DNA of 64,000 bases from Oscillospiraceae bacterium. GTDB taxonomy: Bacteria; Bacillota; Clostridia; Oscillospirales; Ruminococcaceae. Made by a program: the position numbers and the translations under genes. This document shows positions 31,587 to 40,653 of this stretch, piece after piece (positions within the stretch are counted from its first letter, which is position 1; each line of letters opens with the position of its first letter). The stretch covers positions 1 to 64,000 of the forward strand of contig WRKM01000010.1 in assembly GCA_009778065.1 (NCBI GenBank), read 5' to 3'. Under the pieces are notes generated by a model. That model was not told the origin of the DNA. It made no database searches and saw only the letters and a list, made by a program, of their open reading frames with translations.

Positions 31587-33689
31587 TCACACCACCTCAA
31601 AATCAATCATACCAAAAGCCACATTCACCGAGACACAGCGGACTTTTATCTTGTCGCCTAAGGCAAATCTTTTTCCCGTGGTTTGTTCGGTGAGGCTTAT
31701 ATTATCATCGGCGGCGCAAATTCCGAGCGAGCCGCCCCCTACCCTTCCCTCTACCGTGTTTGCGAGCATGACGAAAAAGCTGTTTTGCGATACACCGGAG
31801 ATAATCCCGTCAAACTCTGCGCCGACATGCTTTTGCATGTATTCTGCCATATAGAATTTCTCGCAGTCGCGTTCCGCACTTACCGCACGAAGCTCGGCAT
31901 GAGACGACTTTACTGCCGCTTCATGAACAAATTTTCCGTAGCGTTTTTTCGTCTCTGCCTTGTTTTCCTTTTTAATATAGTCGCTTAAAATCCTGTGAAT
32001 TATTAAATCGGGGTATCGTCTGATAGGGGACGTGAAATGAGCGTACTCTTTCATAACTAATCCGAAATGTCCTATCGGTTCGTCGGAGTATTTGGCTTTC
32101 ATCATGGCACGCAGAACCAAAGTGTTTATCACACCCGCTTTATCCGTATTGCGGGCTTTTTCAATAATACCCGCTAAATCCGCCGCACCGCGTCCCTTTA
32201 GGATATATTCCGCACCAATTAACGCCAATGTTTCTTTCAGCGCGTCAATTTTTTCTGTCGTGGGGGCTTCGTGTATGCGGTAAACGAAGGGTATGACGGA
32301 ATCCATAGCAAGCCTTGCCGCACAATTATTTGCCGCTAACATAAATTCTTCTATTATATTTTCGCAGACACCGCCTTCGCGCCGCTGTATATCTATGCAA
32401 AGCCCGTTTGGGTCACAGATTATTTTACTCTCACTTGTTTCAATGAAAGGCGCACCCCTGTCTTTACGGTTTTTTTGCAGCTTCTTTGCTAACTCTTCCA
32501 TAATAGACAGAGAGTCTAAAACCTCTGCGTATTTTAAATTTAAGCCGCTGTCCGAAGAATCGGACAATAACCTGTTTAACTCCGAATAGACGCCCTGTAT
32601 ACGCGATTTTATTATAGTTTTAACGAACATAAACGATTTTAACTCTGCCTCATTATTAAATTCCATGAAACAGGAAAAGGCAAGCCGTTCACTGTTGGGA
32701 TTTAGTGAGCAAATACCGTTAGACAGCTCCTTCGGTAACATCGGAACTACCATATCTGCTATATAAACACTGGTTCCGCGTTCAAGCGCGGCGAGGTCGA
32801 GCGGTGTGTTTTTCCTTACATAATGTGAAACATCTGCAATATGCACTCCGAGCCTGTAACCGTTTTCATTTTTTTCTATACTTATCGCATCATCTATATC
32901 TTTGGTGTCTGCACCATCTATAGTAAAAATAATATCGTCACGTAAATCAAGCCTTTTTAGAATCTCCGAATCGGGGATTCTTTTTTCGGCTGTAGATTTA
33001 GCGTCCTCCATAGCCTCGCCGGAAAATTTAAGAGGAATATTTTTCTCATCAAGATAGGCACTTACACAGACTCTTGCGCTACTCGCATTTCCGTAAATCG
33101 ATGTTAAATCCGCTATATGTTCCGAATGACGCTCGCTGCGCTCTCTGATTTTAAAGCTTACCTTATCACCCTCTTTAGGCTTAAAGCCTGCATAACTGAA
33201 AATCAAAAGCGGCTCGCACACAAAACTATCAGGCAGAACATAAAGCTCTCCGCTCTCAGTAACGATTACCCCCGTTAAAATATTTTTCGTTTCTTTTTCC
33301 ACTAAAACGACCTCTGCCGCCGTATTTAACCCTCCGCCGCGTTCTCTGTTTGTCACCTTAGCTAAAACTATATCTCCGGGTATTCCTCCGCGTAGTTTTC
33401 TGCCCGGAATAAAAAATTCCTCATTTCCATTTAGTTCTTTTATAAAGCCGTGAGTACGGAAAACCCGCATAATCTCGGCTTCAAAAAAATCTGCTCTTCT
33501 TACTAATTTCCAGCCGCCTTTGCTCTGCATAACGAGACCTTCCCGCGACAAATCATTCAGGGCGGGTTTTAACTCCGACGCTTTTTTCGCATTTACTGCT
33601 TTGGCAATATCTGCGATATTAACGGATTTTTCTTCATTGTACAGGGTTTTTATAATCCTGTCGGAAAATCTTTTTTTCATTTTTAACAT
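31587..33689 (-). CDS. rnr: Ribonuclease R
   Basis: A 700-residue 3'-5' exoribonuclease of the RNB family. Order: N-terminal winged-helix (IADIAKAVNAKKASELK), two cold-shock-like domains, the RNB catalytic domain with TIDGADTKDIDDAISIEK holding the Asp cluster, and a C-terminal S1 domain beginning near FDGIISGVSQNSFFVMLANT. It lies downstream of secG on the same strand, the common Bacillota order secG-rnr. No smpB follows; the neighbour is convergent rhaA. The tail lacks the long Lys-rich extension of the E. coli enzyme. Confidence 0.95.
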   Translation of the reverse strand: MLKMKKRFSDRIIKTLYNEEKSVNIADIAKAVNAKKASELKPALNDLSREGLVMQSKGGWKLVRRADFFEAEIMRVFRTHGFIKELNGNEEFFIPGRKLRGGIPGDIVLAKVTNRERGGGLNTAAEVVLVEKETKNILTGVIVTESGELYVLPDSFVCEPLLIFSYAGFKPKEGDKVSFKIRERSERHSEHIADLTSIYGNASSARVCVSAYLDEKNIPLKFSGEAMEDAKSTAEKRIPDSEILKRLDLRDDIIFTIDGADTKDIDDAISIEKNENGYRLGVHIADVSHYVRKNTPLDLAALERGTSVYIADMVVPMLPKELSNGICSLNPNSERLAFSCFMEFNNEAELKSFMFVKTIIKSRIQGVYSELNRLLSDSSDSGLNLKYAEVLDSLSIMEELAKKLQKNRKDRGAPFIETSESKIICDPNGLCIDIQRREGGVCENIIEEFMLAANNCAARLAMDSVIPFVYRIHEAPTTEKIDALKETLALIGAEYILKGRGAADLAGIIEKARNTDKAGVINTLVLRAMMKAKYSDEPIGHFGLVMKEYAHFTSPIRRYPDLIIHRILSDYIKKENKAETKKRYGKFVHEAAVKSSHAELRAVSAERDCEKFYMAEYMQKHVGAEFDGIISGVSQNSFFVMLANTVEGRVGGGSLGICAADDNISLTEQTTGKRFALGDKIKVRCVSVNVAFGMIDFEVV

Positions 33690-33709
33690 TCCTTACCTTA
33701 AAAATTACA

Positions 33710-33729
33710 GGCGGACTCTATCGTCCGCC
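33710..33729 (-). terminator. Hairpin between secG and rnr
   Basis: GGCGGAC (33710-33716) pairs with GTCCGCC (33723-33729). On the minus strand it is followed by TGTAATTTTTA, so it may act as a partial terminator before rnr. Confidence 0.5.
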
Positions 33730-33752
33730 CGAATACACATATCAGTTTTTTA

Positions 33753-34148
33753 TTATTCGTCTAAACCGGGTGTGACTCTTTCAATCTCAACTCCATCAAT
33801 ATTAAATCCCTCCGGTAATAAACCCTCTATCATACCGCCCGTATCGAAATCCACGTCATATGACGGAATAGTGTCCGATTCGGCACTTCCGCTGCCGCCT
33901 TTGTAATAAATAGCAAAAACATTAACCACGAGCGTAACCACGAAAAATAAGATAGCCGCGGTTTTGGTCGCTTTTGCTAATTTCGCTTCTTTAGTGCGTC
34001 CCGAGTTTTTCTGATAAAAATTATCGGAACTACCCCCGGAAATCGCCTGGGACATACCCTTCTTCGATTCCTGCATGAGTACCATTATTATGATAAAAAC
34101 GCAGGATAGTATTAAGCAAATCGCGCTTATAATTTCAAGAATATTCAT
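33753..34148 (-). CDS. secG: Preprotein translocase subunit SecG with acidic extension
   Basis: 131 residues from the ATG at 34148 (MNILEIISAICLILSCVFII). Two membrane helices flank the conserved loop VLMQESKKGMSQAISGGSS typical of SecG, part of the SecYEG channel. SecG is usually 75-85 residues; here the second helix is followed by about 47 extra residues, acidic and Gly-rich, ending VTPGLDE. A perfect promoter lies at 34214-34242. An upstream in-frame ATG at 34208 lacks the SecG start and sits in the leader. Confidence 0.88.
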   Translation of the reverse strand: MNILEIISAICLILSCVFIIIMVLMQESKKGMSQAISGGSSDNFYQKNSGRTKEAKLAKATKTAAILFFVVTLVVNVFAIYYKGGSGSAESDTIPSYDVDFDTGGMIEGLLPEGFNIDGVEIERVTPGLDE

Positions 34149-34213
34149 TTTAAATGCCTTTCCTCTGCCTTTATTTTGATGTACAGGGTCAATAATATGC
34201 TGACACAAAGTTT

Positions 34214-34242
34214 ATTATATCATAAAGAGGTTGACTTGTCAA
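34214..34242 (-). promoter_or_regulatory. Consensus promoter for secG-rnr
   Basis: Minus strand TTGACA (34242-34237), 17 bases, TATAAT (34219-34214): perfect match. Confidence 0.88.
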
Positions 34243-34252
34243 CCTCTTTATG
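34221..34252. promoter_or_regulatory. 32-bp dyad holding both divergent -35 boxes
   Basis: CATAAAGAGGTTGAC (34221-34235) and GTCAACCTCTTTATG (34238-34252) are perfect inverted arms separated by TT. The two -35 elements lie back to back at the centre (34231-34236 and 34237-34242). Confidence 0.85.
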
Positions 34253-34259
34253 GTAAAAT
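34231..34259 (+). promoter_or_regulatory. Promoter for the uridine-kinase-like gene
   Basis: TTGACT (34231-34236), 17 bases, TAAAAT (34254-34259), divergent from the secG promoter. Confidence 0.75.
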
Positions 34260-34341
34260 AATAAAAAAAGAAGTAAAAAAATCGAAAATGTGAAAAAGCA
34301 ATAAAAATTAGTTGCTTCACTGCCGATTTTTTGGGGGAAAA

Positions 34342-35244
34342 ATGAGAGTTATACCGATAAAAAGCATAAACACCCGTACATGTACGCCCGAAAGCTTTAT
34401 CGCCTTTTCAGAAAAGGAGTATAATCTGGGCGTCACAGAAGCCGCACTTAATATAACGAAGAGTAGCGGCAAGCCGTTTGTGCTTATTACAGGACCTTCC
34501 GGTTCGGGTAAAACCGTCACCGCCCACAGGTTGCGAGCCGAGCTTATAAAACTCGGAAATGCGACCCATATTATTTCTATGGACAACTATTTTTTACCGC
34601 TCAAAAACGGCACTGACGGGGTTGACCTTGAGTCGCCCGACCGTGTTGACCGTGCTTTATTCGCTGAGCAGGCAGAAAAAATTTTAAACGGCGATGAGGT
34701 GACGCTCCCTGTTTTTGATTTTAAAAAACAGGATAGAGCCTTCGGGACGCGTTTTAAACGAAGCAAGGGTGAGTTTGTTATTTTTGAGGGAATACATATG
34801 CTTAATCCTGTTGTTTCAGGCTGTCTTTCGGCTCATGCGAATTCGGTGTATGTCAGCGTTCGTACCAGGATAAAAATGGAGGGCGGCGGTACACTGCACC
34901 CCTCGAAAATAAGACTGCTTCGGCGTTTTGTACGGGACAAGCTGTTTCGGGGACGTACTTTTTTCCAAACCATGGAGCATTTTTTAAATGTTGAACGCGG
35001 TGAAAAGATGTATATTATGCCCTATAAAAAATATGCACGGTTTGATGTCGACACGTTTATCCCTTACGAAGCCTCGGTCTATAAAAAACACGTACTCGAC
35101 GAGCTTTTGGCGGCTGAGAATAAAACCGAGCTTGTAAATGAGCTTATAATGTTTTTAAAGGGGATAGAAGGCATGGATGAAGAGTTTGTACCGCAGGATT
35201 CTTTGGTACGTGAGTTTATCGGCGGGAATACTTTAATGTATTAA
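34342..35244 (+). CDS. Uridine-kinase-like P-loop nucleoside kinase
   Basis: About 300 residues from the ATG behind GGGGGAAA (MRVIPIKSINTRTC). The P-loop ITGPSGSGKTVTAHRL is near residue 50, followed by ISMDNYFL and SPDRVDRALF, as in uridine/cytidine kinases of the phosphoribulokinase family, and by FVIFEGIHML (Walker B-like) and the Arg-rich lid KIRLLRRFVRDKLFRGRT. The region before the P-loop is much shorter than in the TGS-fused 'nucleoside kinase' forms of Bacillota. The substrate is not certain. Confidence 0.85.
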   Translation: MRVIPIKSINTRTCTPESFIAFSEKEYNLGVTEAALNITKSSGKPFVLITGPSGSGKTVTAHRLRAELIKLGNATHIISMDNYFLPLKNGTDGVDLESPDRVDRALFAEQAEKILNGDEVTLPVFDFKKQDRAFGTRFKRSKGEFVIFEGIHMLNPVVSGCLSAHANSVYVSVRTRIKMEGGGTLHPSKIRLLRRFVRDKLFRGRTFFQTMEHFLNVERGEKMYIMPYKKYARFDVDTFIPYEASVYKKHVLDELLAAENKTELVNELIMFLKGIEGMDEEFVPQDSLVREFIGGNTLMY

Positions 35245-35266
35245 ATTTTACGGAAAATTTTTTTAC

Positions 35267-35295
35267 TTGAAAGAATGTGAAATTTAAACTATAAT
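35267..35295 (+). promoter_or_regulatory. Promoter for the dehydratase activator gene
   Basis: TTGAAA (35267-35272), 17 bases, TATAAT (35290-35295). Confidence 0.8.
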
Positions 35296-35348
35296 TAAAA
35301 CAGAAACTATAAAAAATAATAAAGAATAAAGGAAAAAGGAAGCGAAAT

Positions 35349-38300
35349 ATGAAATTAATAGGTCTTGACGTTGGTTCAACGACGGTCAAAATCGTTGTAC
35401 TGAACAGTGACAACGAACTTATACATAGTAAATATCAGCGTCACTATTCGGATATTAAAAAAACCCTTGCGGAGGTACTTGAAGAGGGTCTCGGCTCAGT
35501 CGATGCGGATGAAACGGCGCGTATTGCAATAACCGGTTCGGGCGGCATAAACGCCGCAAACTGGTTAAACCTGCCTTTTGTGCAGGAGGTCAGTGCGGGT
35601 GCGGTCGCGGTTAAGCGTTTTATTCCCGAAACCGATGTAGTAATCGAACTCGGCGGCGAGGATGCAAAAATCACCTACATAACGGGCGGTCTCGAACAAC
35701 GCATGAACGGAACCTGTGCCGGCGGGACGGGTGCGTTTATCGACCAAATGGCGGCTCTTTTAAATACAGACGCGGCGGGGCTGAACGAAAAAGCCAAAGA
35801 TTTTAAAACAATCTATCCCATAGCCTCACGGTGCGGAGTTTTCGCCAAAAGCGATATTCAGCCGCTTCTTAATGACGGTGCGCGTAAATCTGATATAGCC
35901 GCCTCTGTTTTTCAGTCGGTTGTCAATCAGACAATCAGCGGACTCGCCTGCGGTAAACCCATTCGCGGAAAAGTTGCTTTTCTCGGCGGACCTTTATTCT
36001 ATCTGTCCGAGCTTAGAAAACGATTTGAAGTAACCCTGAATCTGACCGAAGAGACAATGATTTTCCCCGAAAATGCAAACCTTTTCGTGGCTATGGGTGC
36101 GGCTATATCCGACAGTACGCTTGAAGCTGATATAGATGAATTGAAAAAACGTGTTGACGCACTCTCTGATGTAGAAGTACACGAGGTAGAAAGACTCGCG
36201 CCGCTGTTTGAAAACGATGAGCAACGCGCAGAGTTTAAAGAAAGACACGACGGGCATAAAATCCCCTCAGCCGATTTCGCCGCACACGAGGGCGAATGTT
36301 ATCTCGGCGTGGATATGGGCAGCACAACCACGAAAGCCGCATTAATCAATAAAGACAGCGAGATACTTTATTCATATTATGACAATAATATGGGCGACCC
36401 CTTAAAATCCGTGACAGGTATTTTAAAAGATATATATTCAAAAATGCCCGCAGGAGGTTTTATATCTAAGGCTTGTGCAACAGGTTACGGCGAGCATTTA
36501 GTAAAAGCCGCACTCGGTATAGATTTCGGCGAAATTGAGACTATGGCGCATTATAAAGCCGCACAAAAGCTTCTGCCCGACGTCGAGTTTATACTCGATA
36601 TAGGCGGTCAGGATATGAAGTGTATGAAAGTCAAAAACGGAGAAATAGAGTCGGTTTTGCTCAATGAGGCTTGCTCATCGGGGTGCGGCTCTTTCATAGA
36701 AAATTTTGCCAACGCACTCGATATGAACGCCTCCGAATTCGCGCTTTTAGGGTTAGATGCGATGTCCCCTGTTGACCTCGGCTCACGCTGTACGGTTTTC
36801 ATGAATTCGCGGGTTAAGCAAGCCCAAAAGGAAGGCGCGAGCGTAGGTGATATTTCTGCGGGCTTATCCTATTCGGTGGTGAAAAACGCTCTGTTTAAGG
36901 TCATAAAAATCCGCGACAGTAAAGAACTCGGTAAAAAAATCATCGTCCAGGGCGGAACATTCCTGAACGACTCGGTTTTACGCACATTCGAGCTTGTCAC
37001 GGGAAGAGAGGCGTTTCGCCCCGACAAGGCGGGGCTTATGGGTGCATACGGCGCGGCATTGTATGCTCTGGAAAACGATGATGGTAAAGGTTCGGGTATT
37101 GCCGATTCTGAAAAGCTTGAGAACCTGAAAATTAAAAAAACCACGGCACACTGCAAAAAATGTTCAAATAACTGTCTGCTTACAATCAGCCGTTTCGCCG
37201 ACGATTCTCTCTACATAACCAACAATCGCTGTGAAAAAGGCGCACCCGAAAATAATAAGGAGAATAAAGAGGAAGCCCTGCCCGATTTATACGAGTGGAA
37301 ATACAACCGGATTTTTAATCATTACAAGCCGCTCCCCGAAAGCGAAGCGAAGCGCGGCGTTGTGGGGATTCCGCGTGTACTCGGAATGTTTGAAAACTAT
37401 CCGTTTTGGTTTACGTTTTTCACAGAACTCGGCTACTCGGTTAAATTATCACCCCATTCGAGCCGCCGTATTTATGACCTCGGTATGGAAACCATGCCGT
37501 CAGAATCAGTCTGTTATCCCGCGAAAATCGCACACGGACATATTACCGCCCTACTCAACGACGGTATAAGATTTATATTCCTGCCGAGTCTGCCCTTTGA
37601 AATGGACGAACGTAACCTCACAGGAGGAGACAACCACTATAACTGTCCCGTGGTAGCCACCTACGGCGAGGTACTCAAAAACTGCGTCCCCGAAATCCGC
37701 GAGCATAAAATAAATTTTATGAACCCCTTTCTGCCCGTTTATGACAAAGAAAGAATGGCAGAACGGATTGTTGAGGAATTTAGTGCGAGCGGTTTAACCG
37801 ATATAAGCGGAGCGGAAATCGGACGCGCACTCGCAAAAGCCTACAGTGAGGACGAAAACTTCAAGACCGCTATCCGTAAAAAAGGTGAAGAAGTTCTCTC
37901 ACTGCTTCAAAAAACAGGAAAAAAAGGTATAGTTTTAGCCGGGCGTCCATATCATGTTGACCCCGAAATAAACCACGGTATTCCGCAAATGCTCAACGGG
38001 TACGGCTTCGCCGTATTAACCGAGGACAGCGTAGCACATCTCGAAAAAGTAAAACGTCCGCTCCGCGTTGTAGACCAGTGGATGTATCATACGAGGCTGT
38101 ATTCTGCGGCGACGCTTGCGGGTAAAACACCCGAACTTGAGTTAGTCCAGCTTAATTCTTTCGGGTGCGGTCTTGACGCGGTGACAACAGACCAGGTTCA
38201 GGAAATAATACAGGGTCACGGCAGGGTTTATACAACCCTTAAAATCGATGAAGTAAATAACTTAGGCGCGGCACGGATTCGTCTTCGTTCATTAGTTTCC

Positions 38301-39635
38301 GTAACTGAAGAGCGTGAGCGTAAAAATAAAAACCGACCCAAACCGTATGACGGCTATAAAAAGCCGCCGCTCTTCACAAAAGAAATGCGTAAAAAACACA
38401 CCATTTTAGCTCCGCAAATGTCGCCTATCCACTTTGAGCTTTTAGAGTCCGCGTTTGGTTACTGCGGCTATAATCTCGAAATAATGAAAGACTACTCTAA
38501 AAATGCAGTGGATGCAGGACTTAAATATGTTAATAATGATTCCTGTTATCCCGCTATTCTGACGGTAGGGCAGTTTATGGCGGCACTCGAAAGCGGTAAA
38601 TACGACCTTGACAACACCTCGTTATTGATTACGCAGACGGGCGGTGCATGCAGGGCGACAAACTATGTCGGCTTACTTAAAAAAGCTTTGGCGGACGGCG
38701 GTTATTCCCAAATCCCGCTTATATCGCTCAATGTCGTCGGTATAGAGAAAAACCCCGGCTTTAAAATTACGCCCTCTCTTGTTATGCGAGCGTTCGCGGC
38801 GGTTATTTACGGCGACGTGTTGTGTCGTTGCCTCTATAAAACACGCCCATATGAAATGGAAAAAGGCGCGGCTAACCGCCTATATGAAAAATGGGACAAA
38901 AAGCTTAAAACGGATTTAAAATCTTTAAGCCTTTCCCAATATAGGAAAAACATAAAACAAATCGTAAAAGAATTTTCAGAGTTACCCGTATTCGATATAG
39001 AAAAGCCAAAAGTCGGTATAGTGGGTGAGATACTTGTAAAATACCACCCTTTAGCCAACAACAACGTAATAGACTTAGTTGAGAAAGAGGGAGCAGAGGC
39101 TGTCGTCCCCGATTTAATGGGATTCATATACTACATTTGTGACCAGTCAAATTCAAAAGCCGAGCTACTAACCGTCACGAAAAAGAGAAAATATTTGTCG
39201 AACATTGCCATTAAATTCTTTGAGTGGCTTGAAAAACCTTATTCGGATGCTTGTAAAGACACAAAATTCGGCACATTCATGAAAATTTCCGAGATGAGAA
39301 AATTAGTTACAGATATAGTTTCTACGGGAAACATAGCCGGCGAGGGTTGGTTCTTATCTGCCGAAATGCTTGAGCTTATACACTCCGGTGTGAATAATAT
39401 TATATGTATGCAACCGTTTGCCTGTCTGCCTAATCATGTTACGGGAAAAGGGGTCATAGGCGAGTTAAAACGCCGTAACCCCGATTCAAACATAATAGCG
39501 ATAGACTATGACCCCGGCGCATCGGAGGTAAATCAGATTAACAGAATTAAACTTATGCTGACACAGGCAAAAGAGCAGATGAAAGACGATACACGATTGA
39601 CAACAGAGCCAAAACGTGATATGATAGTTGTATAG
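35349..39635 (+). CDS. Giant 2-hydroxyacyl-CoA dehydratase activator/component protein
   Basis: A 1,428-residue anaerobe protein. Two BcrAD/BadFG-type ASKHA ATPase domains are fused ([11 protein letters not shown] near residue 6, [12 protein letters not shown] near 324). Each has a cluster-ligand cysteine: [11 protein letters not shown] in the first; [12 protein letters not shown] in the second. Then come a CxxC...C region ([20 protein letters not shown]), a DUF2229-type domain ([17 protein letters not shown]), and a C-terminal HgdB-like part. Such fused proteins are widespread in Clostridia; by homology they couple ATP hydrolysis to low-potential electron transfer, but the actual substrate is unknown. 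AAAAGGAAGCG precedes the ATG. It appears to be monocistronic. Confidence 0.9.
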   Translation: MKLIGLDVGSTTVKIVVLNSDNELIHSKYQRHYSDIKKTLAEVLEEGLGSVDADETARIAITGSGGINAANWLNLPFVQEVSAGAVAVKRFIPETDVVIELGGEDAKITYITGGLEQRMNGTCAGGTGAFIDQMAALLNTDAAGLNEKAKDFKTIYPIASRCGVFAKSDIQPLLNDGARKSDIAASVFQSVVNQTISGLACGKPIRGKVAFLGGPLFYLSELRKRFEVTLNLTEETMIFPENANLFVAMGAAISDSTLEADIDELKKRVDALSDVEVHEVERLAPLFENDEQRAEFKERHDGHKIPSADFAAHEGECYLGVDMGSTTTKAALINKDSEILYSYYDNNMGDPLKSVTGILKDIYSKMPAGGFISKACATGYGEHLVKAALGIDFGEIETMAHYKAAQKLLPDVEFILDIGGQDMKCMKVKNGEIESVLLNEACSSGCGSFIENFANALDMNASEFALLGLDAMSPVDLGSRCTVFMNSRVKQAQKEGASVGDISAGLSYSVVKNALFKVIKIRDSKELGKKIIVQGGTFLNDSVLRTFELVTGREAFRPDKAGLMGAYGAALYALENDDGKGSGIADSEKLENLKIKKTTAHCKKCSNNCLLTISRFADDSLYITNNRCEKGAPENNKENKEEALPDLYEWKYNRIFNHYKPLPESEAKRGVVGIPRVLGMFENYPFWFTFFTELGYSVKLSPHSSRRIYDLGMETMPSESVCYPAKIAHGHITALLNDGIRFIFLPSLPFEMDERNLTGGDNHYNCPVVATYGEVLKNCVPEIREHKINFMNPFLPVYDKERMAERIVEEFSASGLTDISGAEIGRALAKAYSEDENFKTAIRKKGEEVLSLLQKTGKKGIVLAGRPYHVDPEINHGIPQMLNGYGFAVLTEDSVAHLEKVKRPLRVVDQWMYHTRLYSAATLAGKTPELELVQLNSFGCGLDAVTTDQVQEIIQGHGRVYTTLKIDEVNNLGAARIRLRSLVSVTEERERKNKNRPKPYDGYKKPPLFTKEMRKKHTILAPQMSPIHFELLESAFGYCGYNLEIMKDYSKNAVDAGLKYVNNDSCYPAILTVGQFMAALESGKYDLDNTSLLITQTGGACRATNYVGLLKKALADGGYSQIPLISLNVVGIEKNPGFKITPSLVMRAFAAVIYGDVLCRCLYKTRPYEMEKGAANRLYEKWDKKLKTDLKSLSLSQYRKNIKQIVKEFSELPVFDIEKPKVGIVGEILVKYHPLANNNVIDLVEKEGAEAVVPDLMGFIYYICDQSNSKAELLTVTKKRKYLSNIAIKFFEWLEKPYSDACKDTKFGTFMKISEMRKLVTDIVSTGNIAGEGWFLSAEMLELIHSGVNNIICMQPFACLPNHVTGKGVIGELKRRNPDSNIIAIDYDPGASEVNQINRIKLMLTQAKEQMKDDTRLTTEPKRDMIVV

Positions 39636-39720
39636 TGAAGCCCATGTTACAATGACAAAAACCAAAACCCATGTTAAAATAGTAAATATAATTTACTAAA
39701 ATAAGAAAGGAATAAAAATT

Positions 39721-40653
39721 ATGTCAGAAATCAGATTTTCGACAGGCGCGGGAGGCAAACCCTTAAATGTAGACGGAAAGAAGGCACAGAAATATACGCT
39801 ATGGATTTTCGTTATAATCGGCTTGGTTATTTTATTATTTAACAGCTTTGCGATTATTAATGAAGGATTTATAGGCGTAAAGTATCGGTTCGGTAAAATA
39901 GTAGATGATAACATGAGTGCGGGGCTTCGATTTAAAATCCCGTTCATCGAAGAAATCAGACCGGTCGAGACACGTAACCTTGTCTACCAGCTTGACGGCG
40001 ATGCGTATACCCGCGATAACCAGACAGTCAATGACTTGAGAATTAAAGTTACTTATCGTTATAATACCGCATATTTGTCAACTCTCATCAGAGACATCGG
40101 TATTGAAAACGTCGAGGGCAGATTCCTTGTTCCGTATACCCAAAATATCTCAAAGAATGAAATCGGGCAAATCAGGGCAGAGGAATTAGTACAAGAGCGT
40201 ACTGTTGTCAGAGACAGAATCCGTAATAATCTTCAAGCCGCACTCGAACCTTTCGGGATTGATGTAACCGAAGTGGCTATTGAAAATATTGCGTTCACTT
40301 CTGACTTTGAGGCGGCTATACAGAATAAAGTAATCGCCGAGCAGAAAGCACTCGAAGCGCAAAACAGAACCGAAGAACGCAGGCATGAAGCCGAACAGGC
40401 GGTCATAGCCGCGCAGGGCAGAGCGGACAGCTTGCTTGCGGAGGCGACAGCGGAAGCTGAAGCAATTGCTCTTATTCAAGCGCAGATTTCACAAAGCCCT
40501 CAATATATTGAATACTTAAAAATCATTCAATGGGACGGTATTCTGCCGCAGGTTATAGGAGACGGCGTTAATCCGTTTGTGGTACTCGGTGCGAACGACA
40601 ATGCGCCGACGGTCAGGAATAATCAGCCGTCACCGACAGTAAATCAAGAATGA
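39721..40653 (+). CDS. SPFH/Band 7 (prohibitin-like) membrane protein
   Basis: A 310-residue protein with one membrane segment (IFVIIGLVILLFNSFAII) near residues 23-42, an SPFH domain from about 45 to 220 (GFIGVKYRFGKIVDDNMSAG, then KIPFIEEIRPVETR) and an Ala/Glu-rich coiled coil (EQKALEAQNRTEERRHEAEQ). These proteins form membrane-bound rings that organise microdomains and membrane proteases. The ATG follows GAAAGG. Its stop overlaps the start of pcrA by four bases, an unusual pairing. Confidence 0.9.
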   Translation: MSEIRFSTGAGGKPLNVDGKKAQKYTLWIFVIIGLVILLFNSFAIINEGFIGVKYRFGKIVDDNMSAGLRFKIPFIEEIRPVETRNLVYQLDGDAYTRDNQTVNDLRIKVTYRYNTAYLSTLIRDIGIENVEGRFLVPYTQNISKNEIGQIRAEELVQERTVVRDRIRNNLQAALEPFGIDVTEVAIENIAFTSDFEAAIQNKVIAEQKALEAQNRTEERRHEAEQAVIAAQGRADSLLAEATAEAEAIALIQAQISQSPQYIEYLKIIQWDGILPQVIGDGVNPFVVLGANDNAPTVRNNQPSPTVNQE

